Source: JAIOSM01 sp964565415
GTDB lineage: Bacteria; Desulfobacterota; Desulfobacteria; Desulfobacterales; Desulfobacteraceae
Assembly: GCA_964565415.1 (NCBI GenBank)
Contig: CAZMEX010000023.1
Coordinates: 1 to 43,895 of the forward strand
Reading direction: 5' to 3'
Length of the DNA stretch: 43,895 bases
Made by a program: the position numbers and the translations under genes. Below, in pieces: positions 1 to 7,923 of the stretch (its first letter is position 1; every line of letters begins with the position of its first letter). The notes beneath the pieces are model-generated. The model searched no databases. It saw only the letters and a program-made list of their open reading frames with translations, and had not been told where the DNA came from.

Positions 1-118
1 CAATATTGATATATAAAAAATTAGGTCAGTTGTGTCAAGAAATTCATGTTAAATAATTTGTTGTCCAGTGGGTTTTTTCTTGGGCCCTCTCCATTCCCAG
101 GTTTTTTTTAAAAAAAAT

Positions 119-603
119 TTAGATGATATTATTCTGTGTGGCAATTACCGCAGCATGTATTCTATCATTTACACTAAATTTATTAAAGATATTTATCATA
201 TGACTCTTAACAGTATGGGAGCTGATAAACAAAATCCCGGATATTTCATTATTGGTATATCCTTTTGCAGCAAGCTTAAGTATTTCAATCTCCCTGTTTG
301 TTAGATTGAAATTATTTTTTTCTGATAGTTCAGGCGCGTCACCCTGTTTTTTATTTTTTTGATTGACCTTGAGAGAAGCTTTTAACATAAGGATTTGCTC
401 ATGCTGCTTCTGGATTTGATTTTTTAATGCAGATGTATTGATTTGTAAAGAAACTGATTCTGCAATATTACCACTCTTGTCAAAAACCGGGTAGACTGCA
501 CTTTCGCTGACAGGCGAGGCAATGTTGAGTCATCAGTATCTGATGATGAGTTCATATACAGTGGTATGATACATCGAAACTTATAATAGTTTTTTATAAA
601 CAT
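119..603 (-). pseudogene. LuxR-type HTH regulator, frame-broken
   Basis: The C-terminal 89 residues (119..388) are a recognisable LuxR/GerE helix-turn-helix: a TNREIEILKLAAKGYTN core followed by a SSHTVKSHMINIFNKF recognition helix. The same frame stays open upstream to about 529 (AVYPVFDKSGNIAES, then a Gln-rich linker), where it meets a TGA at 530-532. A different frame begins at an ATG at 601-603 behind a good AGGAG, reads through MNSSSDTDD and stops at 424-426. The two frames overlap between about 427 and 529. The simplest reading is one gene, PAS-like or short sensor N-terminus plus HTH, broken by an indel near 490-529. A sequencing error cannot be excluded. The HTH half could still be translated from an internal start. 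Target genes are unknown. Confidence 0.55.
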
Positions 604-802
604 TGGAGACTCCTGCCTTCTGTTTATACTGGTTCATTATTCACACGAATATAAAAATTACAAGAAAAAAATTAAAAACCCCCTGAATGGGTGATGGCAA
701 ACAATTTTTTTACTGATAAACAGGGATTGTAGCAATGGTTAAACACGCTGTTATTTTATTGATGAATAAAAAGAGTTAAATAAAAAAGAGAAGGGAGATA
801 TT

Positions 803-1858
803 ATGGATAGATATGAAAGACTTGCAAAACACCTTGACAAGCTTCCTGCAGGCTTCCCAGCCACTGCTTCAGGAGTTGAACTCAGGATATTAAAACGTCT
901 GTTTACTCCTGAAGAAGCAGATGCGGCTGTGGTACTCACCATGTTCCCTGAGCCTGCTGAGGTAATTGCAAAGAGACTTGGCAGGAAGGAATCAGACGTT
1001 GAAACCCTTTTTTCCAGTATGTCCAGAAAAGGACTCATCGGTCGTTCAGGTAAAGAGCAGAATAAATACATGGCAGCCAATTTTATTAATGGTATATGGG
1101 AATACCATGTTAACAGCCTTTATGAAGAATTGGTTCGCGATGTCAATGAATATATTCCGCAAATATGGGAGAAAAGATGGGCAAAACAAAAAACCCAGCA
1201 ACACAGGGTAGTTCCTGTGGAAAAAAGCGTCTCAGTGGAACTCAATATTATGCCCTATGAAAAGGCTGAGAATATTATAAAAAATCAATCGCTAATTGTG
1301 GTTGCACCTTGTATTTGCAGGAAAGAACAGAGAATAATTGGTAAGGGATGTGATAAGCCCTTGGAAGCATGCCTTATGCTGGGAGCCAATGCCCATTTCT
1401 ATGAACAAAACAACCTTGGGCGTTCTATTTCACAACAGGAAGCCCTAGATATTTTAAACAGGGGGATTGATGCAGGTCTTGTGCTGCAACCTTCAAATTC
1501 TCAAAAACCCTTTGTTATCTGCATGTGCTGTGGATGCTGCTGTATGGTGCTGAAAAATTTAAATCATATGAAGGAGCCAGCCAGGGTTGCATGTACTAAT
1601 TATTATGTCACTGTGGATAAAGATGATTGCACTGGTTGCCATGGTTGTGAAAATATATGCCAGATGGGTGCCATAACAGTGGAAAATGAATCAGCAGTTG
1701 TCAACCTTGCAAGATGTATTGGTTGTGGTCTTTGTGTCACAAGGTGTGAATTCAATGCAATAACTCTTGTAGAGAGAGAAGAAGTTGAAAAAGTAACCAT
1801 CCCTGAAAACAGTATTGAACAGTATATGAACATGGCTCGGGAAAAAAGTACCATGTGA
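803..1858 (+). CDS. Winged-helix / 4Fe-4S ferredoxin-domain protein
   Basis: 351 residues; ATG preceded by GGGAG at good spacing. Residues about 1-100 are Cys-poor and look like a winged-helix fold (EPAEVIAKRLGRKESDVE, MSRKGLIGR). The middle carries CICRKEQ...CDKPLEAC (about 170-192) and a very dense CMCCGCCC (about 240-247). The C-terminus has two classical CxxCxxCxxxC ferredoxin clusters (CTGCHGCENIC and CIGCGLCVTRC, about 274-315) predicted to bind two [4Fe-4S]. No signal peptide or membrane segment is seen, so it is probably cytoplasmic. Proteins of this architecture are common in anaerobic delta-proteobacteria and are usually annotated only as 4Fe-4S proteins. Electron transfer or redox sensing is inferred. 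It stands alone with no operon partner. Confidence 0.8.
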   Translation: MDRYERLAKHLDKLPAGFPATASGVELRILKRLFTPEEADAAVVLTMFPEPAEVIAKRLGRKESDVETLFSSMSRKGLIGRSGKEQNKYMAANFINGIWEYHVNSLYEELVRDVNEYIPQIWEKRWAKQKTQQHRVVPVEKSVSVELNIMPYEKAENIIKNQSLIVVAPCICRKEQRIIGKGCDKPLEACLMLGANAHFYEQNNLGRSISQQEALDILNRGIDAGLVLQPSNSQKPFVICMCCGCCCMVLKNLNHMKEPARVACTNYYVTVDKDDCTGCHGCENICQMGAITVENESAVVNLARCIGCGLCVTRCEFNAITLVEREEVEKVTIPENSIEQYMNMAREKSTM

Positions 1859-2073
1859 CTTTAAAACCCGCTTGGTAGCCCTGATTCTCTCCACCATATG
1901 TTGATAAATTTTCAGCTTGTCAATATTTTAAAAAAAGTTTATAAGACAAGCACTTGGTCTGGGTGATTACAAAAAATACATTACTATTGGTTATGTGCTG
2001 AATTTGTTTGATTATTAATTGGAAACCTATAATGTTAACTGTATTAAAAAAATATTATTTGGGGTTTTGATAA

Positions 2074-2508
2074 ATGACAAATAAACTTAAAATACTGTTT
2101 CTCTGCACTGGAAATTCGTGTCGCAGCCAGATGGCAGAAGGTTGGACAAGGCATTTGAAAAATGATCATATTGATGTCTGCTCAGCAGGCATTGAAATCC
2201 ACGGGCTTAATCAAAATGCTGTTATTGTAATGAAAGAAGCAGGAGTGGATATATCACACCATGAATCCAAACTTCTTGATGGTTTTAAAAACACTGCTTT
2301 TGATTATGTAATCACTGTCTGCTCCCATGCCCATGAAACATGTCCGTGGTTTCCGGGAGATTCAAAAGTAATCCATGTTCCCTTTGATGACCCGCCAAAA
2401 ATGGCAGAACAATATCAAAACATAGGTAAAAAACTTGACTGCTATAGAAAAGTAAGAGATGAGATTAAATGGTATATCAGGAGCCTTCCTGAAAGCCTTG
2501 AAAAATAA
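2074..2508 (+). CDS. arsC: Arsenate reductase, thioredoxin-coupled (LMW-PTP fold)
   Basis: 144 residues, normal for the family. The P-loop CTGNSCR (C11 to R17) is the low-molecular-weight phosphatase CX5R motif. C83 and C90 in VCSHAHETCPWFPG match the second and third redox cysteines of S. aureus pI258-type ArsC, so the disulfide cascade to thioredoxin is intact. It reduces arsenate to arsenite in the cytoplasm. No arsenite efflux pump or ArsR lies alongside, so export must be encoded elsewhere. The start ATG follows a GGGG tract. A plain tyrosine phosphatase is less likely given both extra cysteines. Confidence 0.88.
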   Translation: MTNKLKILFLCTGNSCRSQMAEGWTRHLKNDHIDVCSAGIEIHGLNQNAVIVMKEAGVDISHHESKLLDGFKNTAFDYVITVCSHAHETCPWFPGDSKVIHVPFDDPPKMAEQYQNIGKKLDCYRKVRDEIKWYIRSLPESLEK

Positions 2509-2509
2509 C

Positions 2510-2536
2510 CACCCCCTTGCCATGTGGATAAGGGTG
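2510..2536 (-). terminator. Probable terminator of the ABC operon
   Basis: Read on the minus strand, CACCCTT pairs with AAGGGGGTG (two extra G in one arm), and the 3' side continues gttattttt, a U-rich tail. It lies 39 bp past the stop of the 2575..3456 permease gene. On the plus strand the stem is followed by A-rich sequence, so it would serve arsC poorly. The stem is short and bulged, so the call is moderate. Confidence 0.4.
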
Positions 2537-2574
2537 TAAAAAAAGGGAAAGCCTCTATTTTATTTACAACTATT

Positions 2575-3456
2575 CTATTGTTTTAAAGCATATTTTTTTT
2601 CAAGAAAGGCAACAAGGCTTGAGAGAGAAAAAGTTAAGACAAAATAGAGTGCTGTGATAGTAATCCAGATTTCAAAGGTTAAAAAGGTGGCAGCCATAAG
2701 TTCCATACCTTGAAAGGTCAACTCCTGAATAGATATGACTGACACAATTGCGGAATCTTTTATGGTGGATATAAATTGTCCTGCAAGGGGAAAGGCTGTT
2801 TTTCTGAATGTCTGGGGTAAAATTACAAGTAAAAATGTTTTTTTCCGGTTTAAACCCAGGGACATGCAAGCTTCCCATTGACCGCTTGGTATAGAGTTTA
2901 TTCCTCCTCTGACAATCTCGGACACATAAGCACCTTCATAAATTCCAAGGGCAATAACCGCAGAGATAAAGGCATTTATCTGACCTGGCCCCGTGAACAG
3001 AAAAGCTGTAAGATGCTGGATTATATTGGAGCTGTTCCTTAACCATTTATCCAAGGCGAGCATATCTAAAAACTGGCTGGATACAAAATAATAAAAAATT
3101 ATCACCAGGACCAGGGATGGAATATTTCTAATGGTCTCCACATAGGTTCTGCTTATAAACCGTTGTTCAAAAGAACCTTTTGCCCCCATAATCCCGGATA
3201 TAACCCCTGAAAAAAATCCAATGGTAGTTGCCCAGACACTAAGTTTTATAGTGGTAAAAAAACCTTTAACAAGGATATTGGCTTTTAATTTGCCCGTGGT
3301 ATCATCCAGATAAAAAAAATAGGATGGGATTACATCCCACTCCCATTGATACTCAAGTACACTGCTCATCCGAAAAAAAAACAGAAAAATTGCAGCAACA
3401 ATAAAAGCAATTGCTGCAATATCAATAGTTGTAAATTTTAAAGGTTTGTTTAACAC
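2575..3456 (-). CDS. Polar amino-acid ABC transporter permease (HisM/GlnP type)
   Basis: 293 residues, about six membrane helices. The HisMQ-family permease domain occupies the C-terminal two thirds. The coupling loop that contacts the ATPase is visible as YEGAYVSEIVRGGINSIPSGQWEACMSLG, with the EAA-type glycine. N-terminal FMVAAIFLFFF-like hydrophobic helix first. Starts with GTG immediately after the TAA of the binding-protein gene, so translation is probably coupled. It is the third gene of permease-binding protein-permease. No ATPase gene is present in the cluster. The substrate is inferred to be an amino acid. Confidence 0.86.
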   Translation of the reverse strand: MLNKPLKFTTIDIAAIAFIVAAIFLFFFRMSSVLEYQWEWDVIPSYFFYLDDTTGKLKANILVKGFFTTIKLSVWATTIGFFSGVISGIMGAKGSFEQRFISRTYVETIRNIPSLVLVIIFYYFVSSQFLDMLALDKWLRNSSNIIQHLTAFLFTGPGQINAFISAVIALGIYEGAYVSEIVRGGINSIPSGQWEACMSLGLNRKKTFLLVILPQTFRKTAFPLAGQFISTIKDSAIVSVISIQELTFQGMELMAATFLTFEIWITITALYFVLTFSLSSLVAFLEKKYALKQ

Positions 3457-4251
3457 TTATTTAACCAGGTTTTCCCATTTTTTAGATTCAAACCAGTATG
3501 CTTTTCTCTCCTTTAAAAATCCCTGGGCATGCATATTCAAAATCCAGTTATTAAGGAAGTTCAGGGCATCATGGTCTCCTTTTTTTATGGCAAACCCGAT
3601 TGGTTCCTTTGTGAAATTATCCTTGATGGGAACAAACAATTTATCAGGATACTTGAGTGCATGAAATTTAGGCATGGGTGCTGAAGATATAAATGCATGG
3701 ACTCGGCCAAGGTGTAACTCCTGAAGTGCCTGGCCTTCGTTTTCAAACAACCTCAATGTTGCATTCGGCATATATTTATGGGCTGCCTGCTCAGCTGTTG
3801 TACCCAACCTTGCAGCAATGGTAACCTGTTTTTTATTAAAGTCATCAATAGATGAAAAGCCTTTGGCTAAAGCTTTGCTTGCAACCATGGACATACCAGA
3901 ATAGTCATAGGGTATGGTAAAATTTACTTTTAAATTTCGTTTGGGTGTAATTCCCATACCACCAATAATCACATCAAATTTACCTGTTAGAAGTGCTGGA
4001 ATAATACCTGACCATGCTGTGGGAACGAACTCAATTTTAACACCCATATCACCAGCAAGCTTTTTTGCCACATCAATTTCAAAACCTATAAGGTTGCCAT
4101 GCTTGTCTTTCATTGCCCAGGGTACAAAGGTGGACATACCCACCCTGATCACTCTCTGCTTTTGAATTGTTTCAATAATACTTTTACCTGCAAATGAGGG
4201 GCTGCAAATAAACAGCAAGAATGCTGCACTCAAGCATATAATTTTCTTCAT
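3457..4251 (-). CDS. Amino-acid ABC transporter periplasmic binding protein (SBP family 3)
   Basis: 264 residues with a Sec signal peptide (MKKIICLSAAFLLFICSPSFAG, cleavage about residue 21). Family 3 signatures: VIRVGMSTFVPWAMKDKHGNLIGFEIDVAKKLA, FDVIIGGMGITPKRNLKVNFTIPY, and GTTAEQAA in the second lobe. AGGAG lies just upstream of the ATG. It sits between two permease genes in an operon directly downstream of aroF-aroB. The family binds polar amino acids. An aromatic amino acid ligand is a guess from that context only. Confidence 0.88.
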   Translation of the reverse strand: MKKIICLSAAFLLFICSPSFAGKSIIETIQKQRVIRVGMSTFVPWAMKDKHGNLIGFEIDVAKKLAGDMGVKIEFVPTAWSGIIPALLTGKFDVIIGGMGITPKRNLKVNFTIPYDYSGMSMVASKALAKGFSSIDDFNKKQVTIAARLGTTAEQAAHKYMPNATLRLFENEGQALQELHLGRVHAFISSAPMPKFHALKYPDKLFVPIKDNFTKEPIGFAIKKGDHDALNFLNNWILNMHAQGFLKERKAYWFESKKWENLVK

Positions 4252-4296
4252 TTTATTCTCCTTTTTTTAACTCTTTAATGCATATACATTTAGTTT

Positions 4297-5070
4297 TTAT
4301 TGATCAATAAAATTAAGCTTGTTCTCAAATCGCCTGATTACAAAAGAGAGGCTGGCTGTAACACACAAATAGCATAAAGCAACAACAAACCATATTTCAA
4401 AGGATAAAAATGTTTCAGAAACAATCCTTTGTCCCTGCATGGTAAGATCATAAATGGAGATTGTACTTACTAAAGCCGAATCCTTTATCAGTGAAACACT
4501 CTGTCCTGCCAGCATTGGAAGCGTTTGCCTCATCATCTGGGGAATAATCACCTTTAAATAAATCCCGGAAGTTGAAAGCCCAAGGCTTTGGGCAGCTTCA
4601 TATTGCCCCTTTGGAACACTTAATATACCCGACCGAATAATCTCCGAAGAGTAGGCACCCTCAAACAGACTCAATGCTATAACTGCTGAAAAGAACGCCG
4701 AAATATTAAAAACAGGTGCAATTACAAAATACATTAAAAATATTTGTATAAGCAGTGGGGTATTGCGGATAGTTTCCACATAACACCAGGATGCCAACTT
4801 AAACACTGGTGATGAAGAGAGCCTTGCAAGGGCAGACAATAATCCAATAGCAAGTGAAAATAAAAGAGCTGAACACGATATTTTAAGGGTAATTAAAAGA
4901 CCATCAAGTAACAAACCTCTAATGAATATACCATTGTCAAATACAAACAGATATTGTTTAATTCTGTACCATTGCCAGTTATATTCAAGGTTTTGATACC
5001 CAACAGCAAAAATAAGAATAATAGACAAGATAAACAAAAAGAGTCTTACACTCTTTTTCACACGATCCAT
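4297..5070 (-). CDS. Polar amino-acid ABC transporter permease (HisM/GlnP type)
   Basis: 257 residues with the same fold as the 2575..3456 permease, so the two probably form a heterodimeric channel. The coupling loop reads FEGAYSSEIIRSGILSVPKGQYEAAQSLG. AGGAG precedes the ATG by 7 nt. First gene of the transporter block, 127 bp after aroB. A start TRDPRIENTED at the opposite end of the aro transcription unit makes co-transcription plausible. The missing ATP-binding subunit must be shared or encoded elsewhere. Confidence 0.86.
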   Translation of the reverse strand: MDRVKKSVRLFLFILSIILIFAVGYQNLEYNWQWYRIKQYLFVFDNGIFIRGLLLDGLLITLKISCSALLFSLAIGLLSALARLSSSPVFKLASWCYVETIRNTPLLIQIFLMYFVIAPVFNISAFFSAVIALSLFEGAYSSEIIRSGILSVPKGQYEAAQSLGLSTSGIYLKVIIPQMMRQTLPMLAGQSVSLIKDSALVSTISIYDLTMQGQRIVSETFLSFEIWFVVALCYLCVTASLSFVIRRFENKLNFIDQ

Positions 5071-5168
5071 GAATCAACTCCTGGCTTTTTTAAATCAAGG
5101 CAGAGAATAACATGGAATCATAAAACCTGCCACCTTCATTTGCTGAATAGTAAGTGATAAAACAGAGT

Positions 5169-5199
5169 AAAAAGAGGAATGAACAACTCAAGTACCTCT
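5169..5199 (-). terminator. Weak hairpin after aroB
   Basis: On the minus strand AGAGG (5199-5195) can pair with CCTCT (5177-5173), followed by a T run to 5169. The five-pair stem and 17-nt loop make this a weak terminator at best. If it acts, it would only partly separate aroB from the ABC transporter genes. Confidence 0.22.
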
Positions 5200-6232
5200 A
5201 TCGGAGTTCCATACTATATAGAAAATCTTCAATATCAGTAAAGTTTACTTTCTCAATCACACTTTGACCTATGTGGGTAAGAAAGATGAAATTGATAAAA
5301 TTTCCTTCTCTTTTTTTATCTGCCTGCAGGGCATCAACGATTGCTTTTGTCTCAAAACTGTGTTCCACAGGAAGACCGAGATCATAAAGAAGATTGATTA
5401 TTAGATTTTGATTATATTTAGAAATATAGCCTTTCTGGCAGGAAAATTTTGTTGCAGCAACCATGCCTAAGCTTACTGCATTCCCATGACCGGGCTGGGC
5501 GATTTTTTCAATTGCATGCCCAATGGTATGCCCAAAATTCAATATACGCCTCTTACCCGCTTCTTTTTCATCTTCCTGGACTATCTTTGATTTTATTGAG
5601 ATAGAATCTGTAACAAGTTGTATAATAGTTTCAGGGTCAAGATTTAAAGCTTTTGTTTTATTTTGTGTAATATATTCAAACATGGAAAAACCTGCTATTA
5701 ATGCGTGCTTTACTATTTCGGCAAATCCATTGGCAACTTCTTTTTTGGGAAGCGTATTCAACAGATTGATATCGCATATAACAAATTCTGGCTGGGCAAA
5801 TACTCCAACCATATTTTTATAAGAGTCAAAGTTTACTCCATTTTTTCCGCCTACACTTGCATCGACCTGGCTTAAAAGTGAAGTTGAGACAAAGCCGAAC
5901 CTTAAGCCTCTGAGAAAGGTTGCAGCAACAAATCCTGCAATATCACAAACAATGCCTCCACCAATGGCAAGAATAAAAGTCTGTCTGTCCACAGCAAGAT
6001 CAATAAGCTGCCTGAAAATTGATTCCACGGTTGCAAGGGTTTTAATGGATTCACCCGTTGAAATTGTAATTACAGGAAAATCAGGGAAATCACTTAAATA
6101 ATATTTTTTAACACTCTTGTCAGTAATAATAATTGTCTTTTTACAAGGGAGGTACCTTGTTACATGTTTCAGCCTTTCGTCAATATATATACTTGAGGTG
6201 TTTGTAATCCCTTTTATCAGAAAAGTTTTCAT
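5198..6232 (-). CDS. aroB: 3-dehydroquinate synthase
   Basis: 344 residues, typical length. Converts DAHP to 3-dehydroquinate, second step of the shikimate pathway, with NAD and a divalent metal. Visible motifs: ILAIGGGIVCDIAGFVAATFLRG (NAD-binding region), STSLLSQVDASVGGKNGVNF, and the metal ligands in NGFAEIVKHALI (Glu), LNFGHTIGHAIE (His) and GHGNAVSLGM (His). Only 20 bp separate it from the DAHP synthase gene upstream, so the two form an operon that encodes the first two steps in order. The RBS is weak (A-rich), which suggests coupling to aroF translation. Confidence 0.95.
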   Translation of the reverse strand: MKTFLIKGITNTSSIYIDERLKHVTRYLPCKKTIIITDKSVKKYYLSDFPDFPVITISTGESIKTLATVESIFRQLIDLAVDRQTFILAIGGGIVCDIAGFVAATFLRGLRFGFVSTSLLSQVDASVGGKNGVNFDSYKNMVGVFAQPEFVICDINLLNTLPKKEVANGFAEIVKHALIAGFSMFEYITQNKTKALNLDPETIIQLVTDSISIKSKIVQEDEKEAGKRRILNFGHTIGHAIEKIAQPGHGNAVSLGMVAATKFSCQKGYISKYNQNLIINLLYDLGLPVEHSFETKAIVDALQADKKREGNFINFIFLTHIGQSVIEKVNFTDIEDFLYSMELR

Positions 6233-6252
6233 TATTATTTTTTCTGTTGTCT

Positions 6253-7254
6253 TTATATAATAGAGTGAATAGTTTTAATTTTTTCCATACACTCTTTAAA
6301 TTGATCAGGATACAGAGATTGTGGTCCATCACTCAAAGCCTCTTTTGGGTTATGGTGGACTTCAATCATGAGAGCATCAGCACCCATGGCAGTTGCTGCG
6401 CAGGCAAGGGGGATAACATGTGCCCTGACACCTGCTGCATGGCTTGGATCGACGATAACAGGCAGATGGGTCTCTTTTTTTGCAGCTAAAACCACTGAAA
6501 GATCAAGTGTATTTCTGGAGTGTTTTACAAAGGTTCTAATACCTCGTTCACAAAGAATTACGTTGGGATTTCCCTCTTCCATGATATACTCAGCAGCCAT
6601 TAGCCACTCAGCCAGTGTTGCCGACATTCCCCGTTTTAAAACAACTGGCTTTTTTGATTTCCCGGCACGTTTTAAAAGGCTGTAATTCTGCATGTTTCTG
6701 GTTCCTATCTGCAAAACATCAGCATACTCTTCAACAAGGGGGAAATTTTCACAATCCATAATTTCAGTTACAACAGGAAGCAGAGTCTCTTCTCTTACTT
6801 TTGCAAGAATTTTAAGTCCCTCTTCTCCAAGTCCCTGAAATGAATAGGGAGAAGTCCTTGGCTTAAAAGCTCCACCTCTGAAAAGCTTTGCTCCGGCCTT
6901 TTTTACATGCTTTGCCGTAGCAATGGCCTGGTCAAGGGTTTCAATGGCACATGGACCGGCAATTACAGGTAAAGAGCCGTCACCAAAAACAGCATCACCG
7001 ACTTTTATCAGGGAATTCTCTTTTTTCTTTTCCCGGCTGACAAGTTTATAGGATTTTGTCACAGGAATAACCTCTTTTACATCTTCAAATTCTAAGAAAT
7101 AGCCTGCATCCACTGAACCTTTATTATGTAAAATCCCTATGGAAACTCTGTCGCCTCCGGGGATGGGTCGTGCAACATAACCTCGTTTTTCAGCAGCATC
7201 AACAATAGCTTGTACATTAGTTTCAGTTGCATCTTTTTTCATTACCACCAACAT
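6253..7254 (-). CDS. aroF: DAHP synthase, AroAI-beta (KDO8P-synthase-like) type
   Basis: Condenses PEP and erythrose-4-phosphate, the entry step to aromatic amino acids. Motifs: GPCAIET, FRGGAFKPRTSPYSFQG, LQIGTRNMQNYSLLKRAG, VVLKRGMSAT and DPSHAAG. The N-terminal ~75 residues (MLVVMKKDATE..., HNKGSVDAG) are the ferredoxin-like regulatory domain typical of this type. The open frame extends to an ATG at 7269, but GGAGG lies inside those first codons, 8 nt before the ATG at 7254, so 7254 is the better start (333 residues). It is unrelated in sequence class to the second DAHP synthase at 8110. It is preceded by a leader peptide and tandem terminators. Confidence 0.93.
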   Translation of the reverse strand: MLVVMKKDATETNVQAIVDAAEKRGYVARPIPGGDRVSIGILHNKGSVDAGYFLEFEDVKEVIPVTKSYKLVSREKKKENSLIKVGDAVFGDGSLPVIAGPCAIETLDQAIATAKHVKKAGAKLFRGGAFKPRTSPYSFQGLGEEGLKILAKVREETLLPVVTEIMDCENFPLVEEYADVLQIGTRNMQNYSLLKRAGKSKKPVVLKRGMSATLAEWLMAAEYIMEEGNPNVILCERGIRTFVKHSRNTLDLSVVLAAKKETHLPVIVDPSHAAGVRAHVIPLACAATAMGADALMIEVHHNPKEALSDGPQSLYPDQFKECMEKIKTIHSII

Positions 7255-7312
7255 TAGTGTTTCCTCCATTTACTTCAATTTAAGTAGTATTAAATACCTA
7301 ATTTGAGCAATT

Positions 7313-7344
7313 AAAAAAAGGCTGAAGATTTTTTCTCCAGCCTT
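7313..7344 (-). terminator. Attenuator terminator hairpin 2 upstream of aroF
   Basis: Minus strand: AAGGCTG (7344-7338) pairs perfectly with CAGCCTT (7324-7318) across a 13-nt loop, and the 3' arm runs into seven consecutive T (7319-7313). This is a complete intrinsic terminator placed 59 bp before the aroF start. It stands in the leader, not after a gene. Its 5' arm can alternatively pair with CAGCTCTT (7361-7354). Confidence 0.75.
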
Positions 7345-7383
7345 AAAAACGAAAAGAGCTGAAGATTTAACCTGCAGCCCTTT
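7345..7383 (-). terminator. Attenuator terminator hairpin 1 upstream of aroF
   Basis: Minus strand: AAAGGGCTG (7383-7375) pairs with CAGCTCTTT (7361-7353), nine pairs including one G-U, loop of 13 nt. It is followed by TCGTTTTT to 7345. Its 5' arm is also the partner of the antiterminator arm at 7432-7422, so the two structures are mutually exclusive. Confidence 0.6.
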
Positions 7384-7432
7384 GATTAACTATGCTCTCA
7401 CGTATGTATCAGACAGAAAACAGACCGCAGGT
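7370..7432 (-). promoter_or_regulatory. Antiterminator pairing of the aroF leader
   Basis: ACCTGCGGTC (7432-7423, inside the last codons of the leader peptide) is complementary to GGCTGCAGGT (7379-7370): ten pairs, two of them G-U, extendable by one more G-U. The second segment contains the 5' arm of terminator hairpin 1, so forming this stem prevents that terminator. A ribosome stalled on the aromatic codons (7471-7439) leaves 7432 onward free. A ribosome at the stop codon (7411-7409) would cover the 3' part of this arm. The pairing was read by eye, without an energy calculation. Confidence 0.6.
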
Positions 7433-7537
7433 ATTTCCAAAAAACCAATAATAGCACCACCAGCAGCAATAAGAGGTGTTAAGTTTATCTTTAATCCGCC
7501 TCTTTTGAATATCATTTTCTGTCTGCCCAAAATCCAT
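7409..7537 (-). CDS. Aromatic-rich leader peptide of aroF attenuator
   Basis: A 42-codon ORF (ATG 7537-7535, TGA 7411-7409) whose residues 23-33 read YCCWWCYYWFF: three Trp, three Tyr and two Phe codons in eleven. AGAGAG lies 7 nt upstream. The N-terminal half is charged (QKRRIKDK). The run ends 6 nt before an RNA arm that controls a terminator in front of the DAHP synthase gene. Function is inferred: the ribosome translating it senses charged aromatic tRNAs. Caution: an overlapping frame (7515-7390) encodes a hydrophobic 41-mer containing PLIAAGGAIIGFLEIPAV, and the codon pattern of that frame could create the aromatic run as a by-product. The matching system at 7924 favours the leader reading. 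Confidence 0.62.
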   Translation of the reverse strand: MDFGQTENDIQKRRIKDKLNTSYCCWWCYYWFFGNTCGLFSV

Positions 7538-7574
7538 AATATGCTCTCTTACACATATTCCAAATAATTGTCAA

Positions 7575-7923
7575 CATAAAATATTATCAGGGCTTTCTCC
7601 AAAATAAATTGGTTGGAAACCAGTAAGCCAGTTGCACCGGTAATTCAGGTCAATTTTTTAGTGGCAAAGCCATTTTTTCATCAAATTCTGGGGAATTTTT
7701 AACAGATTTTTGACAGACAAAAAGGCGTTTTCTCCATAAAATGATGTATGGTATCCAGGCATGTCAGCCTGTCAGATTAAGTGGAAATCAAGTGGAGTTG
7801 TACAGTCATTGAATGGAACAATACAATTGTGAAAACAGTAAAGCAGATATTTAGAGCTACCTGACTTGCATTTTTATTTTTCTTGTATTAGAGTGTTTAC
7901 GAATTATAAAAAAAAGGGAAAAT
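7575..7923. other. Gap between the two attenuators
   Basis: No gene seen. It should hold the divergent promoters of the two leaders. Candidates are weak: on the minus strand TGATAATAT (about 7588-7581) as an extended -10; on the plus strand TTGACA at 7710-7715 with CATAAA 19 bp on, and TTGCAT (7866-7871) with TAGAGT 17 bp on. None is convincing. Confidence 0.3.

Noticed and set aside
1915..1951. Inverted repeat GCTTGTC / GACAAGC after the ferredoxin-like gene
   Set aside because: 23-nt loop and no T tract after it; no convincing function.
7390..7515. Minus-strand 41-codon ORF encoding a hydrophobic peptide (PLIAAGGAIIGFLEIPAV) overlapping the aroF leader
   Set aside because: Weak RBS. The other frame has an aromatic run, matching stems and a parallel system on the opposite strand. 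Kept as the main competing explanation, not annotated as a gene.
7382..7567. Plus-strand 61-codon ORF antisense to the aroF leader
   Set aside because: Starts with TTG without an RBS and lies over the leader and hairpins; most likely a shadow.
7546..7574. TTGACA-17-TAAGAG as promoter for the aroF leader
   Set aside because: Transcription would begin at about the leader ATG itself, leaving its RBS outside the RNA; not used as the promoter call.
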